From Streptomyces albidoflavus (GTDB lineage Bacteria; Actinomycetota; Actinomycetes; Streptomycetales; Streptomycetaceae): 64,000 nt of DNA. Of this stretch, positions 1 to 9,782 are shown piece after piece; position 1 is the first letter of the stretch; every line of letters starts with the position of its first letter. The DNA is taken from the NCBI RefSeq assembly GCF_000719955.1, contig NZ_JOII01000006.1, forward strand, positions 372,001-436,000. Reading direction: 5' to 3'. The notes under the pieces were generated by a model, which was given only the letters and a program-made list of their open reading frames with translations, searched no databases and had not been told where the DNA came from. The position numbers and the translations under genes were made by a program.

Positions 1-111
1 GATCAGGGCGACGTCAAGACCCAGCTGGGAGGCGCGCAGAGCCGCGGCGTAACCGCCGCTACCGCCGCCGAGGATCACTAGGTCGAAAACGGTGCTGGCG
101 TCGTTCGCCAC
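1..111 (-). CDS. lpdA: Dihydrolipoyl dehydrogenase (E3), N-terminal 37 residues only
   Basis: The gene runs off the left edge, so only the amino end is present. It reads VANDASTVFDLVILGGGSGG and continues into YAAALRAS, the FAD-binding Rossmann dinucleotide motif (GGGSGG) typical of dihydrolipoamide dehydrogenases. This flavoenzyme reoxidises the lipoyl arms of 2-oxoacid dehydrogenase complexes in the cytoplasm. The GTG start at 109-111 is chosen because a GGAGG ribosome site (complement of 119-123) lies 7 bases upstream and the FAD motif begins at the usual distance. pepA lies upstream on the same strand, separated by its own terminator, so lpd probably has a separate promoter. Other FAD-linked disulfide reductases share this N-terminus, but the pepA neighbour supports lpd. 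Confidence 0.85.
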   Translation of the reverse strand, partial: MANDASTVFDLVILGGGSGGYAAALRASQLGLDVALI

Positions 112-414
112 GTCACGTCCTCCATGCATATGCGCCGTGTGCCGGTCCCCGTGCCCGGGGTGTGAACCGGCGGCCCGGCTCGTGTTCGGCCGCTTGTCTG
201 ACGGCCCTGTGGTGGGGCCCTGTCCTGCCGAGAACCCATCTTCGCACTTGTTGAGGGGCGGCGGGACGCGGGGCCCGGCCTCGGGCCCGGTTGTCGCGCG
301 TCTCACGTCCGCCCCGTACGCCCCTTCCCTCCCGGACCGTCCGCAATCCGGCGGGCGGACCGGGAGGGAGGGGGCGCCGCCGGGGCCGGGCGGCGCCCCC
401 GGCCCCGGCGCGGG
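112..414. other. Intergenic region between pepA and lpdA
   Basis: No gene is supported in these 303 bases. The end near 370-400 holds the pepA terminator and the end near 119-123 holds the lpd ribosome site. A short palindrome, GCATATGC (126-133), lies just upstream of the lpd ribosome site. The open frames here have no ribosome sites or recognisable protein content. Confidence 0.6.
370..400 (-). terminator. Hairpin terminator after pepA
   Basis: A perfect 12-bp stem (370-381 with 389-400, GGGGGCGCCGCC and its complement) closes a 7-base loop just beyond the pepA stop codon. There is no T-tract, which is usual for Streptomyces terminators. Confidence 0.7.
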
Positions 415-1956
<1,542 letters not shown>

Positions 1957-2136
1957 GGTGGTGAAATCTCGCTTCCGTTGAGTTCCAGTGCCGATGAGGC
2001 CGGTTCGGGCGGAGCCCAGGGGCCCCGCCCGGCGTCCAGGCGGACCGGCCACGGCCCGGGCCCGAGCCTACGCTCCGTGACGAAGCTCGCGACAGGCGGC
2101 ATATCGACCCGATTCGGCGAAGCCGCCCCGCCCGGG

Positions 2137-2955
2137 TCAGCCGAAGGTCAGAACCAGGAGCGCGGCCGTCAGCGCCGTCTCCTCCAACGCGCCGAACACG
2201 TCGCCCGTCACGCCCCCGAACCGCCGCACCGTGTGCCGCAGCAGCACCTCGGCCGCCGCGAGCCCCACCGCCACCGCCAGCCCCGCCCGCACCGCGCCCA
2301 GCACCCCGTCGGGGAGCCCGGCGAGGACCGCCGCCACCAGCACCGCCCCGGCGACCGCGGCGGCCAGGCCGGCCGGGACCGTACCGGCGACGGCCGCGCC
2401 CAGCCCCTCCGGGCGGGCCGGGGGCACCGAGGGCCGGGAGGCGAGGGTGAGGGCGAGGCGCCCCGTCACCGCGGCGACGGCCGTGCCGGTCGCCCCGGCC
2501 ACCCAGCCCTGCCCGTACAGCTGCGCCACCGCCGCCACCTGCGCCAGTACCACCAGCACCAGCGTGACCACGCCGAACGGGCCGATGTCCGAGCGCTTCA
2601 TGACCGCCAGCGCCCCCTCGGGCGGCCGGCCGCTGCCCAGCCCGTCGGCGGTGTCGGCGAGGCCGTCCAGGTGCAGCCCCCGGGTGAGGGCGGCGGGCAC
2701 GGCCACGCTCACCACCGCGACCAGCAGCGGGCCCGCCCCCAGCCGCAGCAGCGGCCAGGCGAGCGCGGCCCCCGCCAGCGCCAGGACCAGCCCGGCCAGC
2801 GGCGCCGCGGCCATCCCCGCGCGGGCGGCGGCCCGGTCCCAGCGGCCGACCCGGACCGGCAGCGCGGTGAGCGTGCCGAAGGCGAAGCGCAGCCCGTCGG
2901 CGACGGAGGCGCGCGGCGGGTGGCCGGGGGGCGGGGGTACGGGCGTCTCGCTCAT
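2137..2955 (-). CDS. cobS: Adenosylcobinamide-GDP ribazoletransferase (cobalamin synthase)
   Basis: A 272-residue polytopic membrane enzyme that joins adenosylcobinamide-GDP to alpha-ribazole(-phosphate), the final assembly step of adenosylcobalamin. The CobS signature GLHLDGLADTADGLG (residues 93-107) holds the conserved aspartates thought to bind Mg2+, followed by the family segment MKRSDIGPFGV. Several long Ala/Leu/Val hydrophobic stretches follow. cobT and cobU lie nearby but in separate transcription units, so the lower-ligand branch is loosely clustered here. No cobalamin riboswitch is visible upstream. Confidence 0.92.
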   Translation of the reverse strand: MSETPVPPPPGHPPRASVADGLRFAFGTLTALPVRVGRWDRAAARAGMAAAPLAGLVLALAGAALAWPLLRLGAGPLLVAVVSVAVPAALTRGLHLDGLADTADGLGSGRPPEGALAVMKRSDIGPFGVVTLVLVVLAQVAAVAQLYGQGWVAGATGTAVAAVTGRLALTLASRPSVPPARPEGLGAAVAGTVPAGLAAAVAGAVLVAAVLAGLPDGVLGAVRAGLAVAVGLAAAEVLLRHTVRRFGGVTGDVFGALEETALTAALLVLTFG

Positions 2956-3041
2956 CGCGCGAAGCGTAGCCGGGTGCGGTAGACCGAGGAACAGGCGCTC
3001 GGCCGCCGCCCGCGCGGGGCCGCCGGACGGAAGGGAACGGC

Positions 3042-3812
3042 ATGGGGGCCTGGTGGGACCGGAACATCATCGACCCGGGCAAGCTGCCGCTGCTGCTGGC
3101 GCTGGCCGCCTTCATCCTGGCCTTCGTCGTGGTGCGCGGGATCACCCGGCTGATCCGCGCGGGCAAGGGGCCCTTCCACAACCTCACCCCCGGCGGCCTG
3201 CACATCCACCACGCGGTGCCCGGCGTCCTGCTCATGGTGGCCGGCGGCTTCTGCGCGGTCGGCAGCGGCCGGCAGGGGATCGGCGCCGGGATCGCCGCGG
3301 TCGTCTTCGGCGTCGGCGCCGGTCTCGTCCTGGACGAGTTCGCGCTGATCCTGCACCTCTCGGACGTGTACTGGACCGAGCAGGGGCGGCAGAGCGTCGA
3401 GGTGGTGGTGATGGCCGCCGCGCTCGGCGTGCTGGTGCTGGCCGGGTTCTCGCCGCTGGGCGTCGCCGACGTGGGGCCCGAGGAGCACGACGGCCGCACC
3501 GGCGTCATCATCGGGACCCTGGTCAACTTCTGCTTCGTCGTCGTCGCCCTGCTCAAGGGCAAGCCCCGGATGGCGGTACTCGGCGTCCTCGTCCCGCTGC
3601 TGGCCCTCGTCGGCGCCGTCCGCCTGGCTCGCCCCGACTCCTTCTGGGCCCGCCGCTTCTACCACGACCGTCACCGCACCCGGGCCCGCGCGACCCTGCG
3701 CTACTACCGCCGCGACCGCCGCTGGGCGGGACCGCGCCACCGCCTGGAGAACCTCATCGGCGGGGCCCCTAACCCGACGGCGTCCGGGGCGCGGGGACCC
3801 GCGCGGAAGTGA
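3042..3812 (+). CDS. Conserved actinobacterial integral membrane protein
   Basis: A 256-residue protein with about six hydrophobic segments and a basic, Arg-rich C-terminal tail. I do not recognise a characterised family. Just after the first membrane segment is a histidine cluster, HNLTPGGLHIHH, and later LDEFALILHLSDVYW combines acidic and histidine residues next to a membrane helix. These could bind a metal or lipid, but that is only inference. The ATG follows the GGAAGGGAACGGC ribosome-site region. The gene is divergent from cobS and convergent with cobT, and the same position is occupied by a similar membrane protein in related genomes as far as I recall. Confidence 0.75.
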   Translation: MGAWWDRNIIDPGKLPLLLALAAFILAFVVVRGITRLIRAGKGPFHNLTPGGLHIHHAVPGVLLMVAGGFCAVGSGRQGIGAGIAAVVFGVGAGLVLDEFALILHLSDVYWTEQGRQSVEVVVMAAALGVLVLAGFSPLGVADVGPEEHDGRTGVIIGTLVNFCFVVVALLKGKPRMAVLGVLVPLLALVGAVRLARPDSFWARRFYHDRHRTRARATLRYYRRDRRWAGPRHRLENLIGGAPNPTASGARGPARK

Positions 3813-3914
3813 CCGGCGGCCTCCGCGGACGGAGGCCCGCCCGCCCCGGCGCCGACACCGCCATGACGGCCGGGCGCGACGCCACCCAGGACCGGCGCCC
3901 GCCAGGCGTCCCGC

Positions 3915-5048
3915 TCAGCCCTCCGCCTTCTTCAACAGCCCGCTCTCCCCGGCAGGCTCGTCGGCCGCCTCCGGCGCCGCACCGGGCTCGTCCCCGGGGC
4001 CCTGCCGCTGCTCGGGGAGGGTGCCGGAGAGGGCCGCCGCGGCCTGGACGAGGGGGAGGGCCAGGAGGGCGCCCAGGCCCTCGCCGACGCGTACGCCCTG
4101 GTCGAGGAGGGGCTCCATGGCGAGGCGGTCCAGGGCCTTGGCCTGGCCGGGCTCGCCCGAGACCTGGCCGCAGACCCACCAGTCGGGGGCGCGGAAGGCG
4201 ACCCGCTGGGCGACCAGGGCGGCCGCCGAGGTGACGACACCGTCCAGGATCACCGGCGTACGGCGGACCGCGCTCTGGAGCAGGAAGCCGGTGAGCGCGG
4301 CGAGGTCGGCGCCGCCCACCGCGGCCAGCAGTTCGAGCTGGTCGCCGAGGACCGGGCGGGCCCGGCGCAGCGCGTCCCGGATCGCGGCGCACTTGCGCAT
4401 CCAGGCCAGGTCGTCGACGGGCAGCCCGCCCCGGCCGGTGACCACGGAGGCGTCCGTGCCGCAGAGCGCCGCGATCAGGGTCGCGGCGACGGTCGTGCCG
4501 CCGACGCTCAGGTCACCGAGGACCACCAGATCGGTGCCGGCGTCGGCCTCCTCGTCGGCGACGGCCATCCCCGCGCGGAAGGCGCGCTCGGCCTCCTCGG
4601 CGGTCAGCGCGTCCTCGCGGTCGATCACGCCCGAGCCCCGGCGGACCCGGTGGCGCACCACCTCGGCGGGGAGCGTGCCGGGATCGCAGTCCACCGCCAC
4701 GTCCACCACCCGGACCGGCACCCCCAGCCGGTCGGCGAGGACCGCCACCGGGGCCTCACCCGCCAGCACCGCCCGGACCAGCGTCTCGGCGGTGCCCGCG
4801 GGCCGCGCGGAGACCTCCAGCCCGGCCACCCCGTGGTCGGCGGCGAACAGCACCACGCGGGGCCGCTCGACCGGCGCCACCGGCACCTCGGCGCGGGCCG
4901 CCGCCAGCCACTCGCCCAGTTCGTCCAGGCGCCCCAGGGCACCGGGCGGCACCGCCAGCCGCTCCCGGCGCTCCTCGGCGGCGCGGCGGACCGTGCTGTC
5001 GGGACGCTTGATCAGGTCGGAGAAGTCGTCGAGATTCAGCGCGCTCAT
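3915..5048 (-). CDS. cobT: Nicotinate-nucleotide--dimethylbenzimidazole phosphoribosyltransferase
   Basis: A 377-residue CobT that makes alpha-ribazole 5'-phosphate from NaMN and 5,6-dimethylbenzimidazole, supplying the lower ligand for CobS. Family features include the FAADHGVAGLEVSARPAG segment near the N-terminus, the GDLSVGGTT loop, LLAAVGGADLAAL, and RVGEGLGALLALP, in which Glu323 is the expected catalytic base. The C-terminal tail of about 40 residues is Glu/Pro/Ala rich and probably disordered. The reading frame is open far upstream, but the ATG at 5046-5048 gives the normal start MSALNLDDFSDLI and the normal length. It faces the membrane protein gene tail to tail. Confidence 0.93.
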   Translation of the reverse strand: MSALNLDDFSDLIKRPDSTVRRAAEERRERLAVPPGALGRLDELGEWLAAARAEVPVAPVERPRVVLFAADHGVAGLEVSARPAGTAETLVRAVLAGEAPVAVLADRLGVPVRVVDVAVDCDPGTLPAEVVRHRVRRGSGVIDREDALTAEEAERAFRAGMAVADEEADAGTDLVVLGDLSVGGTTVAATLIAALCGTDASVVTGRGGLPVDDLAWMRKCAAIRDALRRARPVLGDQLELLAAVGGADLAALTGFLLQSAVRRTPVILDGVVTSAAALVAQRVAFRAPDWWVCGQVSGEPGQAKALDRLAMEPLLDQGVRVGEGLGALLALPLVQAAAALSGTLPEQRQGPGDEPGAAPEAADEPAGESGLLKKAEG

Positions 5049-5267
5049 TCGCCGAACAGTACCGGCAGCGCGCCCCGGCGGGGTCGGCCGGGAGCCCCCG
5101 CCCGGACGACTCCCCGCGACCCTCGCCCGGCCGGTCGTTGCACCGGGCCGCCGGGCGCGGAAGGCTGGGCGGCGGCGCCCCTTTCGCGCCGGAATGCGGG
5201 TGTTCGCTCCCCGGGTCTCCGGCACGGGGACCCGCCCCACCGCCCCGCCCACGGAAGGCACCCGCCC

Positions 5268-6311
5268 ATGCCGCTTCCCCAGCCCCCCGCCTCCGCGCCC
5301 CGCGACCCCGCCCCCGACGACGACTGGGGCGACCTGGTGGGCCTGCTGGGCCCGGCGGGGGAGGCGCCCTGGGGACCCGAGGGAGCGGCGCCCCCGGCAC
5401 CTCCGCGGGGCACGCGCGGACCGGCTCCGGCCGCCGCCGGATCGCGGGTGACGGCGCCCCCTTCCGCCGACAGCTCCGCCCGGTCCGGCGGCCTCGGCGA
5501 CCCGCTGGCGCTCCTGATCCCCGCCCACCAGGTGGTCCCGGCCGACGAGGCGGCCCCCGGGCAGCCCGCCTCCACCGAGGGCCTGGCCTGGGAGGCCGAA
5601 CAGCGCAGGCCCGCGCACCCGGAGTGCGCCCGGCGCGGCTGGACGGCGGTGCGCGAGGCGCGACGGGTGCGGCAACTGGTCCGCTCCATGACGGCGTACG
5701 GGGAACCCGAGAGCTGGCTCGACGTGGACGCGGGCGACGGCCGGTTCGCGGCGGTCGCCCGCCCCCTCCTGCCCTACACGGCGTTCGACGGGACCGGGCT
5801 CGGCGAGGAGGTGGAGCGGGCCCGCGCGGACGGGGTCCTCGACGAGGCGTACCGGGGGACGCTCCCGCTGCTCGCGGGGGAACTGGCCGGGCGGTACGAC
5901 GTGGTGGGGCTGCTGCACCAGCTGGGCGACTGCCCCGACCCGGTGGCCGAACTCGCGGCGGCCCGGCGGGTGCTGCGCCCCGGCGGGCTGCTGCTGGTGG
6001 AGGCGCCCGACCCGGGCTGCCGTACGGCCGGGCTGCTCGGCCCGTGGTGCCTGCCGCACTGCGCGGCCCGCCCCCAGCCCACCGCCGAGTCGGTGCGGGA
6101 GCTGCTCGCGGGGCTGAAGTTCGACGTCCTCGCGGTCGACCGGGTCGCCGGGCACGTCCCGCGCACCCTGGACGCGCTGCGGGCGGCGGTCGGGCTGCCC
6201 GGGGCGCGGGCCGCACGCGGCACCGACCGCCTGCTCGCGCCCCTGCTGCGCCGTACCGGTCTCGCCAACGCCTGGCGGATCGTGGCCCGGCGGCCGCCCC
6301 TCAGCCCTTGA
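5268..6311 (+). CDS. Class I SAM-dependent methyltransferase, unknown substrate
   Basis: A 347-residue protein. The first 120 residues are a Pro/Ala/Gly-rich low-complexity tail and the rest is a Rossmann methyltransferase domain. A variant motif I, LDVDAGDGRF, binds SAM, and RYDVVGLLHQLGDCPDP followed by RVLRPGGLLLVEAPDP gives the typical strand 4 and strand 5 motifs. The substrate cannot be told. The ATG at 5268 is chosen for the GGAAGG ribosome site 9 bases upstream; the open frame upstream lacks a good site. The last 11 bases overlap the end of the convergent cobU gene. Confidence 0.8.
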   Translation: MPLPQPPASAPRDPAPDDDWGDLVGLLGPAGEAPWGPEGAAPPAPPRGTRGPAPAAAGSRVTAPPSADSSARSGGLGDPLALLIPAHQVVPADEAAPGQPASTEGLAWEAEQRRPAHPECARRGWTAVREARRVRQLVRSMTAYGEPESWLDVDAGDGRFAAVARPLLPYTAFDGTGLGEEVERARADGVLDEAYRGTLPLLAGELAGRYDVVGLLHQLGDCPDPVAELAAARRVLRPGGLLLVEAPDPGCRTAGLLGPWCLPHCAARPQPTAESVRELLAGLKFDVLAVDRVAGHVPRTLDALRAAVGLPGARAARGTDRLLAPLLRRTGLANAWRIVARRPPLSP

Positions 6312-7554
6312 GCGGGAGCGGCTGGCCCGCGACGACCAGCAGGACGTGCTCGCACTCGGCGGCCACCGCCGCGTTGAGACGGCCCAGTTCGTCGCGGTAG
6401 CGGCGTCCGGCCGAGGTCGCCGGGACGATGCCGGAGCCGACCTCGTTGGAGACGGCGACCACGGTCCGCCGGGTGGTACGGACGGCGTCGGCCAACTCGG
6501 CGCACCGCTCGCGCAGTTCACGCTCCCCGCCGCCCGCCCAGGCCGCGTCGTCCCAGGCGTCGACCCGGTCCATGGCGTCCGTCAGCCAGAGCGAGAGGCA
6601 GTCCAGCAGCAGCGGCGGCCCCTCCTCGGCGAGCAGCGGCACCAGGTCGCAGGTCTCGGCCGTACGCCACGAGGGAGGCCGCCGCTCCCGGTGCAGGGAG
6701 ACGCGCGCCGCCCACTCGCGGTCCCCGTCGCGGGTGCCGCCGGTCGCCACGTACAGCACCTCCGGCCAGGCGGCCAGCCGCCGTTCGGCCTCCAGGGACT
6801 TGCCGGAGCGGGCGCCGCCGAGGACCAGGGTGCGGCGGGGGAGCGGGGGCCGGGCCGGGGCGGGGCCGGTGCCGGCGGCCAGGCCGCGTACGCCGGGAGC
6901 GGGCGGCGGGCCGACGGTGAGCCGGGTGCCGTCGGGGACCGCGCGGGCCCCGGCCGCCGTCAGCCGGCGTACCGTCTCGCGGCCCGCCGGGACGTCGTGG
7001 CCGAGGTGGACGGCGAGCACGTCGGTGTCGGGGGTGACCACCCCGGCCTCCCGCAGCCGCGCCAGCGCGTCCGGCCGGCCCAGGACGTCCATCAGCACCG
7101 TGTCGTACGGCGCGGCCGCCCCCTCCGGCCCGCTCGTCCCCGCGGCGGCCGCCCCCGGCGGCAGGTACAGGAGCCGCTCGCCGTCGTGGCCCGTCACCTC
7201 GTAGCCGGTGCCGGGCGCGTCCGTGGCGACGGCGCGCACCCGCTGCCCGCTGATCAGCGTCAGCTCCCGCCCGTCCGGCACCCGGGCCGGCTGCGGCAGC
7301 CCGGCCGGGATCTCCATCGCCGGCCCGTCGTGCGGGTGGGAGAGGAGCACCTGCCGCACCTGGCCCAGGGTGTGCCCGGCGCGGGCGGCGGCGAAGGCGA
7401 TGCCCGGGGTGAGGTCCAGCAGCAGCGACCCGTCGACCAGCAGCGCGGTCGCCGCGCGGGCCGTGTCGCCGAGGGCGGTCGCGCACACGGCGCACGGGCA
7501 GTCCGGGCGGGGCAGGCCCTCGGGCGCCCCGGTGCCGAGCAGAGTCAGTTCCAC
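6301..7554 (-). CDS. cobU: Adenosylcobinamide kinase/guanylyltransferase with N-terminal metallo-beta-lactamase-like domain
   Basis: A 417-residue fusion. The C-terminal half (from about residue 240) is CobU, which phosphorylates adenosylcobinamide and then transfers GMP to it. It carries P-loop GGARSGKS (246-253), VATGGTRDGD, and H288 in RVSLHRERRPPSW, the expected GMP-accepting histidine, then LLDCLSLWLTDAM. The N-terminal 220 residues look like a metallo-beta-lactamase fold (LLGTGAPEGLP start, CPCAVC cluster, LLSHPHDG), but the HxHxDH metal motif is reduced to HPHDG. GTG at 7552-7554 is chosen for the AGGA site upstream. Usual CobU proteins are about 180 residues, so the extra domain more than doubles the protein. 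Confidence 0.88.
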   Translation of the reverse strand: MELTLLGTGAPEGLPRPDCPCAVCATALGDTARAATALLVDGSLLLDLTPGIAFAAARAGHTLGQVRQVLLSHPHDGPAMEIPAGLPQPARVPDGRELTLISGQRVRAVATDAPGTGYEVTGHDGERLLYLPPGAAAAGTSGPEGAAAPYDTVLMDVLGRPDALARLREAGVVTPDTDVLAVHLGHDVPAGRETVRRLTAAGARAVPDGTRLTVGPPPAPGVRGLAAGTGPAPARPPLPRRTLVLGGARSGKSLEAERRLAAWPEVLYVATGGTRDGDREWAARVSLHRERRPPSWRTAETCDLVPLLAEEGPPLLLDCLSLWLTDAMDRVDAWDDAAWAGGGERELRERCAELADAVRTTRRTVVAVSNEVGSGIVPATSAGRRYRDELGRLNAAVAAECEHVLLVVAGQPLPLKG

Positions 7555-7707
7555 GGCCCCGATCCTGCCGTGTCCGCCGCCGGGCCGCATGTCCCGCCCG
7601 TGTGACGTGGACGACGCCTCGACGGGGCGTACGCCGTGCGTACACCCCCCGCGCCCGCCCCCGCTCGTCTACGCTGCCCGGACAACCGGACGCTCGGGAG
7701 GCAGAAC

Positions 7708-7923
7708 ATGGTGCCGTGGACATGGCGGTTCGAGAAGGCCGACGGGACGGAGGTCAGCCCCTCCGTGGAGCCCGACGAGTTCAGCACGCAGGGCGACGCC
7801 GAGTCCTGGCTCGGCGAGTACTGGAAGGAACTCCTCGAAGGCGGCGTCGAACAGGTCCGCCTCTTCGAGGACACCACCGAGATCTACGGCCCGATGAGCC
7901 TCAGCGAGGCCCAGACGGCCTGA
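7708..7923 (+). CDS. Small conserved acidic protein
   Basis: A 71-residue soluble acidic protein, starting MVPWTWRFEKADGTEV. It contains two short stretches of alternating character and SWLGEYWKELLEGG. I recognise it only as a conserved Streptomyces hypothetical of unknown role. The ATG at 7708 follows a GGGAGGC ribosome site at 7696-7702. The open frame begins earlier (7636), but that part lacks a ribosome site. It is divergent from cobU and convergent with a methyltransferase, separated from it by a bidirectional hairpin. Confidence 0.75.
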   Translation: MVPWTWRFEKADGTEVSPSVEPDEFSTQGDAESWLGEYWKELLEGGVEQVRLFEDTTEIYGPMSLSEAQTA

Positions 7924-7939
7924 CCGCCCCAGCGCGCAC

Positions 7940-7982
7940 GCCCGCGGCCCGCCTCCCCGGCAAGGGGCGGCGGGCCGCAGGC
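7940..7982. terminator. Bidirectional hairpin between convergent genes
   Basis: 19-base arms (7940-7958 and 7964-7982) pair with two mismatches around a 5-base loop. The hairpin sits between two converging stop codons, so it probably ends both transcripts. Confidence 0.65.
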
Positions 7983-8001
7983 GTAAGCGGGCGGGACGGC
8001 G

Positions 8002-8859
8002 TCAGCCGCGCACCCCGCAGAGGTGCAGCAGGGCCGCCACCGAGCGGTACGGGTCCGTGCGCCCCGCCCGCTCCTCGGCGGCCAGCAACGCCTGGAACTC
8101 GGCCTCGTCCACCGGAACGGGCCCGTCCGAGGCGCGGCCGGCCAGCACCCGCACCCCGTACCACCGCTCCAGCGGCGCGCCGATCCCGGCCAGCGCCGCG
8201 GTGAGCGGGGCGAGCCGGTCCGCGCGGACCGGGCCCTCGGCGGCGGACTCCGCGCCGAAGGCGTCCAGCGCGCCGCGCCAGTCACCGGCGAGGCCGGCGC
8301 ACAGGGCGAGCGCGTCCGCGTTGCGCACCAGCAGCGAGAGCAGGCCGCCGGGGGCGAGCATCCGGCCGAGCCCCGCGAGGAGCGCGTCCGGCGACTCGAC
8401 CCGCATCAGCACGCCGTGGCAGAGCACCACGTCGAAACTGCCCGGCAGGAAGTGCACCCCGGTGTCGTGCCCGTCGCCCACCACCGGACGGAACCGCTCC
8501 CGGATGCCCTCGGGCTCCTTCGCCAGCGCCTCCTCGGCCGCCGCGACCAGCGCCGGGTCCGACTCCACCCCGGTCACCTGGTGGCCCAGACGGGCGAGGC
8601 GCAGCGCCTGGCGGCCCTCGCCCATGCCGACGTCGAGCACCCGCAGCCGGCGCCCTACGGCGAACCGCGCCGCGAGCTGCTCGTCGAGCTGGCGCGCGAC
8701 CAGCTCACCGCGGACCCGCTCGCGCAGGTCCTCCCCGGCGGGCGGCACGAGGCCCTCGCCGGACCGCTCGGGACCGGCCTGCGCCGGGACGGCCGCCAGC
8801 CGCGCCAGGACGCCGCGCGGGTCCTCCCGCACGGCGGAGGCGGGGGCCGGCGGCGGCAC
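8002..8859 (-). CDS. Class I SAM-dependent methyltransferase
   Basis: A methyltransferase of 285 residues from the GTG at 8857-8859. Motif I is LRVLDVGMGEGRQALRLARLG, followed by the acidic ribose-binding residue in VTGVESDPAL, then FDVVLCHGVLMRV and MLAPGGLLSLLVRN. The arrangement resembles the CmoA/UbiE-like group of unknown substrate. The start is uncertain. The frame is open upstream, and a CTG at 8899-8901, overlapping the stop codon of the preceding gene as CTGA, has a GGGGAG site 5 bases before it. This would add 14 residues. The gene is probably co-transcribed with the DUF3043 gene just upstream. Confidence 0.82.
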   Translation of the reverse strand: MPPPAPASAVREDPRGVLARLAAVPAQAGPERSGEGLVPPAGEDLRERVRGELVARQLDEQLAARFAVGRRLRVLDVGMGEGRQALRLARLGHQVTGVESDPALVAAAEEALAKEPEGIRERFRPVVGDGHDTGVHFLPGSFDVVLCHGVLMRVESPDALLAGLGRMLAPGGLLSLLVRNADALALCAGLAGDWRGALDAFGAESAAEGPVRADRLAPLTAALAGIGAPLERWYGVRVLAGRASDGPVPVDEAEFQALLAAEERAGRTDPYRSVAALLHLCGVRG

Positions 8860-8897
8860 ACCGGGACCGCCGGCGGGCGGCTCCGCGGTGTGGGTGC

Positions 8898-9488
8898 TCA
8901 GGGCTGCTCCCCGCGCTTGACCATCGGCTTCGGCAGGCGCAGACGGCGCATCTGGAGGGTGCGCATCAGGGCGTACATCACGGCGCCCTTCATCGGCTGG
9001 CCCTCGAACCGCTCACGCAGGGCGCGCTTCAGCTTCATGCTCGTGACCACCGAGTCGATCACGATCAGCACGATCAGCGCCATCCACAGCAGCAGCGCGA
9101 TGTTCTGCAGCTGCGGCACCCGGATCATGCTGAGGATCAGGATGACCACCGCGAACGGCAGGAAGAACTCGGCGACCGCGAACCGCGAGTCGACGTAGTT
9201 CCGGGCGAACTTGCGCACCGGCCCCTTGTCGCGAGCGGGCAGGTACCGCTCGTCGCCGTTGTTCAGCGCCTCGCGCTGGCGTGCCATCTCGGCCCGCCGG
9301 GCGTCACGCTGCTTGCGCGACGCCTCCTTGCGGGACATCTGCGTGTTGGTCACGCTGCGCCGCTGGGACTGGGCCTGCGCACGCTTGGGGGTCGGGCGGC
9401 CCTTGGGGGCCTGCGGGTCACGGGGCTCTGTGGAAGGGGCCGCCTGCGCGGCGGGCGCCTTCTCGCTATTCGCACGGCTACGGAACAC
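8898..9488 (-). CDS. DUF3043 family membrane protein
   Basis: A 196-residue actinobacterial DUF3043 protein. A basic, hydrophilic first half (KGRPTPKRAQAQSQRR, RKEASRKQRDARRAEMARQR) precedes GDERYLPARDKGPVRKFARNYVDSR and two membrane helices (FFLPFAVVILILSMI and IALLLWMALIVLIVIDSVV), then a basic tail. The function is unknown. The GTG at 9486-9488 gives VFRSRANSEK, the common start of this family. An ATG ten codons upstream (9518) is the alternative. It precedes the methyltransferase with overlapping ends. Confidence 0.85.
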   Translation of the reverse strand: MFRSRANSEKAPAAQAAPSTEPRDPQAPKGRPTPKRAQAQSQRRSVTNTQMSRKEASRKQRDARRAEMARQREALNNGDERYLPARDKGPVRKFARNYVDSRFAVAEFFLPFAVVILILSMIRVPQLQNIALLLWMALIVLIVIDSVVTSMKLKRALRERFEGQPMKGAVMYALMRTLQMRRLRLPKPMVKRGEQP

Positions 9489-9782
9489 AAAACCCAAGCG
9501 TACGGTGTGCGGGCGCATGGACCCCAGGGCCGCGGGGAACGATCCCGCAACACACCACGTCCCGATTCCGGGGCGTACGGGGACGTGCCGGTGGTTTACC
9601 GGTGCTTTGCCCGGGTGCGGGAGCCCGCCGCTACTCCTCGCGCCGGAGCCCCGCGGCCTGCACTCGTCCTTGCGGAGGAGCGCATCGGCGCTCGGACAGT
9701 GCGGTAATGGAGGTAGGGCCCGTAGGGTGGGTTCTGTTGGTGTTCTGAGCTGGAGTCCGTCAGAAGGGGGCGCGCGAAGCCC

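Noticed and set aside
2956..7707. Cobalamin riboswitch near cobS, cobT or cobU
   Set aside because: No B12-box-like sequence was seen in the intergenic gaps, which are short and lack the expected conserved core.
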